A stretch of DNA of 64,000 nucleotides from Nannobrachium achirus (lineage: Eukaryota > Chordata > Actinopteri > Myctophiformes > Myctophidae): assembly GCA_963921795.1 (NCBI GenBank), contig OY997651.1, forward strand, positions 42,140,856 through 42,204,855. Direction: 5' to 3'. Made by a program: the position numbers and the translations under genes. Each line of letters opens with the position of its first letter. The first letter of the stretch is position 1. The notes beneath the pieces are model-generated. The model did no database searches. It was not told the origin of the DNA and worked only from the letters and a program-made list of their open reading frames with translations. Positions 58,985-64,000 of this stretch are shown one piece after another.

Positions 58985-59290
58985 CAGCCAAAGGCATGGG
59001 GAGACTGTTTTCGCCTCTGTCTGTCCCTCCATCTGTCTGTCCGTCTGTAACCAGCTAATTTCCGGTGCCGTTGCCCCGGTCGCTGCCAAACTGTGCACAC
59101 GCCCTCTTTGGAATCTTGGATACCAATTCAAAACCTCTGCCCCACATTTTTCAAATGTCCTGTTCTAGTGCCACCAGGAGGCCAGTATTGCCCAGTACTC
59201 CTAACGACTTTGTCCAAAAATCACGCAAATCGGTAGACAGTATCTCTACAGTCATGTGATTGACATGGATCTGTCTGATTTTCCATATTC
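58985..59290. repeat. Dispersed repeat with CTGTCCGTCTGT and 'GCCACCAGGAGGCC' words (copy)
   Basis: Contains GGCATGGGGAGACTGTTTTC, CCGTTGCCCCGGTCGCTGCC, AGTGCCACCAGGAGGCCAG and AATCACGCAAATCGGTAGAC. Copies lie at 60210-60515, 63770-64000 and in the transposase insertion 41870-42470; a fragment with CGCCACCAGGAGGCCAC is near 62740. No coding capacity; transposon class unknown. Confidence 0.7.
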
Positions 59291-59607
59291 CATCTTGATT
59301 GTCAAAGATTGGCTTCCAAAGTTTGCAGGATTGATCCGTTTTGAATAAAATGCTTCAAATCATGTACGCAGCGTGCAATTTTGATGGAATTGTGCTTGCA
59401 CATTCCCAATACACGAAAGAAGAAATGTCACTTTACATTTTTCAAATCATCCTCATGGTGGCATTATAACAGGCCAATTCATGTTTTAACTCATAACTCC
59501 ACTGATCAGTGGAAAACTTTGTATGTGCACTCCCTAGAGTTTTGAACAAAATTACTTAAAGTGATCCCTGACTAATACGACAAATATGCCTTAATACATT
59601 ATAATTG

Positions 59608-60832
59608 GGGAGGGTAGGGCTGGGCCATGTTTGTTTTTACCAGTTGCGAACGGCTGTTGCCTGTTGTTTTTCAGGGCAATTTTAAATGTGTTTGTTTATG
59701 AAGGAAGATGTGAGGTGTCAAGGCAATTACTATCCGAAATTAGACGACCATGATTTGCATATTCTTGACACTAGGCCTGAAGACACAGACTGCAGGTGAA
59801 GATGAACTCTCCAGACTCAGCCAGGGCCATTTCTATTAAACAGGAGGAACTTGAAGATCACCCACACATTAGTAAGTTTAACCACTTGAACCCTAGCATC
59901 GTATGCTGGGGGAACGTGCTGAAAATTGTCAATCTAGCTCACAACTTCTCAAGTATTATGTTTTAATATTGTTTCATAAATTCATAATTGAAATTAAATA
60001 TTTAGTAAAAAGAAAATCATCCTAAAACATGGCGTGGCATTTATTCAAGTGGTGCCAACTAAACCTTATGTTGCTTTGGTACTATTCACTGTGGCCCGTT
60101 GAATAGCTTGTCTGTTCAAAATGGCAGAAGAGAACAGAGGAGAGTAGATACAGGTCCCTATTTTCGTCCATACCTTATCCATAAACGTCTTGCCTATTTC
60201 TTTCTCCACCAGCCAAAGGCATGGGGAGACTGTTTTCGCCTCTGTCTGTCCCTCCATCTGTCTGTCCGTCTGTAACCAGCTAATTTCCGGTGCCGTTGCC
60301 CCGGTCGCTGCCAAACTGTGCACACGCCCTCTTTGGAATCTTGGATACCAATTCAAAACCTCTGCCCCACATTTTTCAAATGTCCTGTTCTAGTGCCACC
60401 AGGAGGCCAGTATTGCCCAGTACTCCTAACGACTTTGTCCAAAAATCACGCAAATCGGTAGACAGTATCTCTACAGTCATGTGATCGACATGGATCTGTC
60501 TGATTTTCCATATTCCATCTTGATTGTCAAAGATTGGCTTCCAAAGTTTGCAGGATTGATCCGTTTTGAATAAAATGCTTCAAATCATGTACGCAGCGTG
60601 CAATTTTGATGGAATTGTGCTTGCACATTCCCAATACACGAAAGAAGAAATGTCACTTTACATTTTTCAAATCATCCTCATGGTGGCATTATAACAGGCC
60701 AATTCATGTTTTAACTCATAACTCCACTGATCAGTGGAAAACTTTGTATGTGCACTCCCTAGAGTTTTGAACAAAATTACTTAAAGTGATCCCTGACTAA
60801 TACGACAAATATGCCTTAATACATTATAATTG
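59608..60832 (+). repeat. 1,225-bp tandem duplication, copy 2
   Basis: Starts GGGAGGGTAGGGCTGGGCC immediately after copy 1 and ends ACATTATAATTG, where the foldback arm carries on with TCCTCTATAAC. That continuation shows copy 2's right end is the original one. Confidence 0.95.
59802..59871 (+). CDS. Zinc-finger-type gene, first coding exon (copy 2)
   Basis: Identical to the exon at 58577-58646, with the same ATG, phase and GTAAGT donor. It is nearer to the next exon at 63118. The pair provides two interchangeable starts coding the same residues. Confidence 0.6.
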
Positions 60833-61276
60833 TCCTCTATAACTACAATGTAAAATTAAAAACACCTTAAATATTTTATTTCTTCTAGAAATAGCTAATC
60901 TTTCACTCAATAGGGGAAATGCCTGTCGCAAGTTGATGATGTCATAAATGTCATGTGTGATCTATCCTTATGGAATTTATGGCATGCATGTGCAAAAAAC
61001 ACATTTGAAATATTGATTTGATGCTCATATTAACCATAGGAAGTATAAGTTTGTTTTTATTTGCACATGCATGCCATAAATTCCATAGGGATAGATCACA
61101 CATGACATTTATGACATCATCAACTTGCAACGGGCATTTCCCCTGTTGAGTGAAACATTCGCTATTTCTAGAAGAAATATAATATTTAAGGTGTTTTTAA
61201 TTTTACATTGTAGTTATAGAGGACAATTATAATGTATTAAGGCATATTTGTCGTATTAGCCAGGGATCACTTTAAA
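60782..61276. mobile_element. Foldback MITE, near-perfect arms of about 210 bp
   Basis: Left arm AAAGTGATCCCTGACTAATA ... TCACACATGAC-type words; right arm the inverse ending TATTAGCCAGGGATCACTTT. The two arms are separated by about 70 bp with GATGCTCATATTAACCATAG. Long inner matches include GCATGCATGTGCAAA and its inverse. Non-coding. Its left arm supplied the right breakpoint of the tandem duplication. Confidence 0.9.
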
Positions 61277-61523
61277 GGAAAAATATGCAAGCTTGTGTGT
61301 ACACAAAAACATTCCCCCTCCCCCTCCCCTCTATGACAGGCATCAAACAGGTAGTTGTCTTTGATGCTTTCATTGATTAGAGAGATCACTAACAAGGACT
61401 TGACACTTTTATGGCCCAATCAATTACCTTAGTGCACAACCCCTTTGAAGTTCAAAGGCAATAAACCCTTTTGTAAATCCCGCCCCATTCTGCCCTGTTA
61501 CTATGATGGGACATTAACCCTGG

Positions 61524-61930
61524 GCAGATTGTTTTTATAGTGGAAGTGGATGGGATTTTTTTTTCCCTTCATAGCCTCATTACAGCTATATAAAGTACCA
61601 AAGGAAAAACACCTAGGTGATATTAATAAAAAGGGAAGACAAAGGTACAGTAGTTACATTGCAAAACAGGGGGTTTACCCGAAAATATATGTTTTAATTT
61701 GTTTAATCCCAGTGGGACAGAATCCTCTTTGCAGATTCTTTTATAGTGGTAGTGGATGGGATTTTTTTTCCCTTCATAGCCTCATTACAGCTATATAAAG
61801 TACCACAAAAAACACATCTACGTGATATTAATAAAAAGGGAAGAAAAAGGTACAGTAATTACATAGCAAAACAGTAGTTTTCCCCCGAAAAATAAATGTT
61901 TTAATTAGTTTAATCCTCTGGATCAGAGAT
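61524..61930. repeat. Tandem pair of ~205-bp units
   Basis: GCAGATTGTTTTTATAGTGG and TTCATAGCCTCATTACAGCT followed by GATATTAATAAAAAGGGAAG occur at 61524-61730 and again at 61731-61930 with some differences. The short open frame over unit 1 is chance. Confidence 0.9.
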
Positions 61931-62283
61931 AGAAAGAGAAGCGCATTGCATCTTGGGTACTAGGAAGAGGACAGAGAGAATGTTTCTCCTCACATAATAG
62001 GCTGGCTTTTCGTAATTCTGCCCATTTAAATTATATGTACCCAATCGTGACTCTTAGACCATTGATAAGGTACATGTGAACTAGTTTGTTGAAGCTTATT
62101 CGTTATGATGAGCGAGATCGCTTGACGCTTGCCGTCGCTATCACCGTACCGGCCGATCTCCGTGTCGCGCACTGCGGACAGTTGTTGAAAGCCACATTCA
62201 ATATTCTCCACTGCACAAACTCCACCCCCGATAGCAAAAAGTGAATGTTTTTTTCTGGTTGGCCAGTCAGGGAGTCTCAGGGA

Positions 62284-62316
62284 CCAATCAGAAGGCTGAC
62301 AAACGGTCTATAAAAA
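62284..62316 (+). promoter_or_regulatory. CCAAT box and TATA box pair
   Basis: CCAAT at 62284-62288 (ACCAATCAG) and TATAAAAA at 62309-62316. A start would fall near 62340. The next coding exon is at 63118 but begins with a splice acceptor, so any link to the zinc-finger gene would need another first exon. It could instead belong to a repeat. Confidence 0.35.
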
Positions 62317-62849
62317 GCTCCCCCTGACAAACGTTTCTCCTCTGTTTCTGTTGACATTTAATGTCAACATAAAGAGTGGAACAGAACAGAAATACAGCCA
62401 GGGGTGTGTCTTTCTGCAAGGAAACACCCCAGCACAATACTATAGTTACTGATGTAGGGAAATGACTTCTAAAAATGTATATACATAATATTTTTAATAG
62501 TCTTAAAGTTACATATAATTCCTTTAAATCATGAACGCAGCTTGTGATTACAGAGAAATTCTGCACGCACATTCCCTCTAGGACAAAGAACAAATGCCAA
62601 TCTTTTCACATTGGCCTGTTATAGCACCACCAGCAGGTTAACTTTTGCCAAACTCATTTTTACAACAAAATGCCTCAAATCATGCTTGCAACGTCACATT
62701 CCCATTAAAGGCCCAAGAAGACATCTCACCTATTATAGCGCCACCAGGAGGCCACAATAACATACCTGACCTGGTTTAGACCTGTGCTCGGAAGAGCACT
62801 ACTTCTATTTTTTTTTTCTTTACTATTTTGATTTTTTTTTTAAATAGTT

Positions 62850-62905
62850 CAAATAGCTGGTCTACAGGCTCACGTGTTGATGTAGATCAGCTATTTGAAG
62901 TATTT
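62850..62905. repeat. Dispersed palindrome remnant
   Basis: AAATAGCTGGTCTACAGGCT and GATGTAGATCAGCTATTTGA face each other; the same shortened form is at 5344-5395 (AATAGCTGATCCTCAAGC ... GATGTAGATCGGCTATTTGA) and partly at 29145-29170 and 30545-30570. Confidence 0.6.
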
Positions 62906-62974
62906 TTAAATGTTTTTCAAAATTGTAAAAGACTATAGGGGTTTAGGGTTTAGCATGGACGAAAATAGGGCCCT

Positions 62975-63078
62975 AAGAGTCTCCTCTAATTATTGGCTTA
63001 GGAATGCGACAAAAGAACACAACCATGAATTCAGGTCAGAAAAAAAAGTCATTTTGGGGGTGAACTATCCCTTTAAGG
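62975..63078. mobile_element. Part of an 'AGGGATAGTTCA'-type MITE before the zinc-finger exon
   Basis: TTGGCTTAGGAATGCGACAA and TTTGGGGGTGAACTATCCCT match the MITE at 24034-24317. It ends about 40 bp upstream of the splice acceptor at 63116-63117. Confidence 0.65.
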
Positions 63079-63117
63079 AATTCAGTGTTAGCTATCATGG
63101 TGTTTTTCTGCTCCTAG

Positions 63118-63645
63118 ACATCCTGCACATGGTTGTGTGTAAAGAGGAGGTTTCTCCTGAACATGAGAGGAGCTCCAGTCTGCTCCAGGAGGAACCAGAG
63201 CCTCCACACATTAAGAAGGAACAGGAGGAACCAGAGCCTCCACACATTAAGGAGGAACAGGAGGAACCAGAGCCTCCAGACATTAAGGAGGAACAGGAGG
63301 AACCAGAGCCTCCAGACATTAAGGAGGAACAGGAGGAACCAGAGCCTCCACACATAAAAGAGGAACAGGAGGAACCAGAGCCTCCACACATTAAAGAGGA
63401 GGTTTCTCATGATCAGGAGGGGAGCTCCAGTCTGCTCCAGGAGGAACCAGAGCCTCCACACATTAAGGAGGAACAGGAGGCGCTACCTCAAAGACCAGAG
63501 GAGCCTGATGGTTCAACGTCGACATTACCAGCAGTGAAATGTGAACATGATGATAAAGACATCGCTTCGCCTGGAGTTGAAGTCGAGCTAGAATCTGACA
63601 CTGAAGTCACTGAAGACAGTGACGATTGGGAGGACACCAGTGGAG
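63118..63645 (+). CDS. Zinc-finger-type gene, acidic repeat exon
   Basis: The exon follows TTTTTCTGCTCCTAG and ends GGAG before GTCAGT. It reads ILHMVVCKEEVSPEHERSSS, then seven units of the type EEPEPPHIKEEQ (six in a row, one after SHDQEGSSSLLQ), then PAVKCEHDDKDIASPGVEVE and TEVTEDSDDWEDTSGG. Such Glu/Pro-rich, IKEE-bearing exons are typical of the front part of fish C2H2 zinc-finger genes. The open frame continues past the donor to a stop at 63701, but that part is intronic. Eight IKxE/VKxE SUMO consensus sites are present (seven in the repeats plus VKCE). No zinc fingers are within the window. Confidence 0.7.
63189..63404 (+). repeat. 36-bp coding minisatellite, six units
   Basis: Six 36-bp units each coding 12 residues (EEPEPPHIKxEQ or EEPEPPDIKEEQ). 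Very similar DNA between units suggests unequal exchange is active. Confidence 0.95.
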
Positions 63646-63769
63646 GTCAGTCAGTGTTAAAAACAGGAACAGGACTAATGTGTGGGGGACAGAAAATGTG
63701 AGTTGGAATCAAAGAGGTCGATGAAAAATATAATTAAATCAGTAATATTAAAAGGAAAACCGTAATTGT

Positions 63770-64000
63770 CTCTACCAGGCCGAAGGCATGGGGAGACTAT
63801 GATTTGTCCCCTGACCGTCTGTCCGCGTGTCCGTCCGTCTATTACTAGCTGATCTCGGGGCCGTTGACCCAAGATGCCACACTCCCTGGATGCCAATTCG
63901 GAATCTCTGCCCCACAATTTTTACATTGACCTGTTCTAGCGCCACCATGAGGCAGATTTTTGCTAAACTTATTTTTGGACATTACTCCTACAGATTTTGT
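63770..64000. repeat. Dispersed repeat copy (same family as 58985-59290)
   Basis: GGCATGGGGAGACTATGATT, CTGTCCGCGTGTCCGTCC, TAGCGCCACCATGAGGCAGA and TACTCCTACAGATTTTG follow the order seen at 41.9-42.4 kb. It runs off the window end. Confidence 0.7.

Larger units (their letters stand above)
58383..59607 (+). repeat. 1,225-bp tandem duplication, copy 1
   Basis: Runs from GGGAGGGTAGGGCTGGGCC in a LINE 3' end to ACATTATAATTG inside the left arm of a foldback element; copy 2 follows directly. The two copies look nearly identical (one difference noticed: T at about 59265, C at about 60490). Confidence 0.95.

Noticed and set aside
58841-59131. Open frames repeated at 60066-60356
   Set aside because: They lie in the dispersed CTGTCCGTC repeat and are duplicated only because the 1,225-bp unit is.
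63646-63701. C-terminal extension of the acidic repeat exon to a stop
   Set aside because: A GTCAGT donor at 63646 with conserved DWEDTSGG just before it makes this part intronic.

Overview
This is vertebrate nuclear DNA, most likely from a ray-finned fish. The evidence is spliced exons with GT/AG borders, a tRNA-derived SINE with the teleost-type 3' end, many hAT-like MITEs, an ISL2EU transposon, (TG)n/(CA)n microsatellites and a fish-style zinc-finger gene front end. A clupeid-like or similarly repeat-rich teleost is a guess. No bacterial features are present.

Layout. (1) 1-26,460, minus strand: coding exons 1-4 of ppp1cb (protein phosphatase 1 catalytic subunit beta). Exon 1 is at 26,409-26,460 and exon 4 at 1,623-1,727; later exons lie left of the window. 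The 21-kb first intron is packed with MITEs, SINEs, LINE tails and microsatellites. (2) 26.5-37.8 kb: repeat-dense intergenic DNA. It holds a 5'-truncated LINE with a 371-codon reverse transcriptase frame, a LINE 3' end split by a 772-bp long-TIR transposon, a young LTR-retrotransposon fossil with two equal-length LTRs, and MITEs. (3) 37.8-39.6 kb, minus: a complete intronless BRAP (592 aa). (4) 39.9-46.3 kb: an ISL2EU-type DNA transposon carrying a THAP-DDE transposase (plus) and a convergent SWIM/YqaJ-nuclease/PHD gene (minus), both damaged. (5) 46.8-52.0 kb, plus: a complete intronless RNA polymerase II largest-subunit gene (1713 aa) with a shrunken, degenerate C-terminal domain. (6) 52-57.7 kb: downstream DNA and a 2.7-kb foldback repeat. 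(7) 57.7-64 kb, plus: front end of a C2H2 zinc-finger-type gene. Its first coding exon is duplicated in a 1,225-bp tandem repeat, and a later exon encodes acidic 12-residue repeats rich in SUMO consensus sites.

The most unusual part is 37.8-52 kb. Two apparent retrogenes, BRAP and RPB1, are transcribed divergently and sit on either side of the ISL2EU transposon. The RPB1 copy keeps the polymerase core motifs and an open frame over 5.1 kb. It has only about a dozen recognisable heptads where vertebrate Pol II has 52, and an exact 81-bp duplication inside them. Upstream lie a TATA box and an RFX/X-box-like palindrome. A second theme is a short dispersed palindrome of about 65-85 bp, found at more than a dozen sites, often in the middle of different MITEs; its two arms carry matching changes in different copies.
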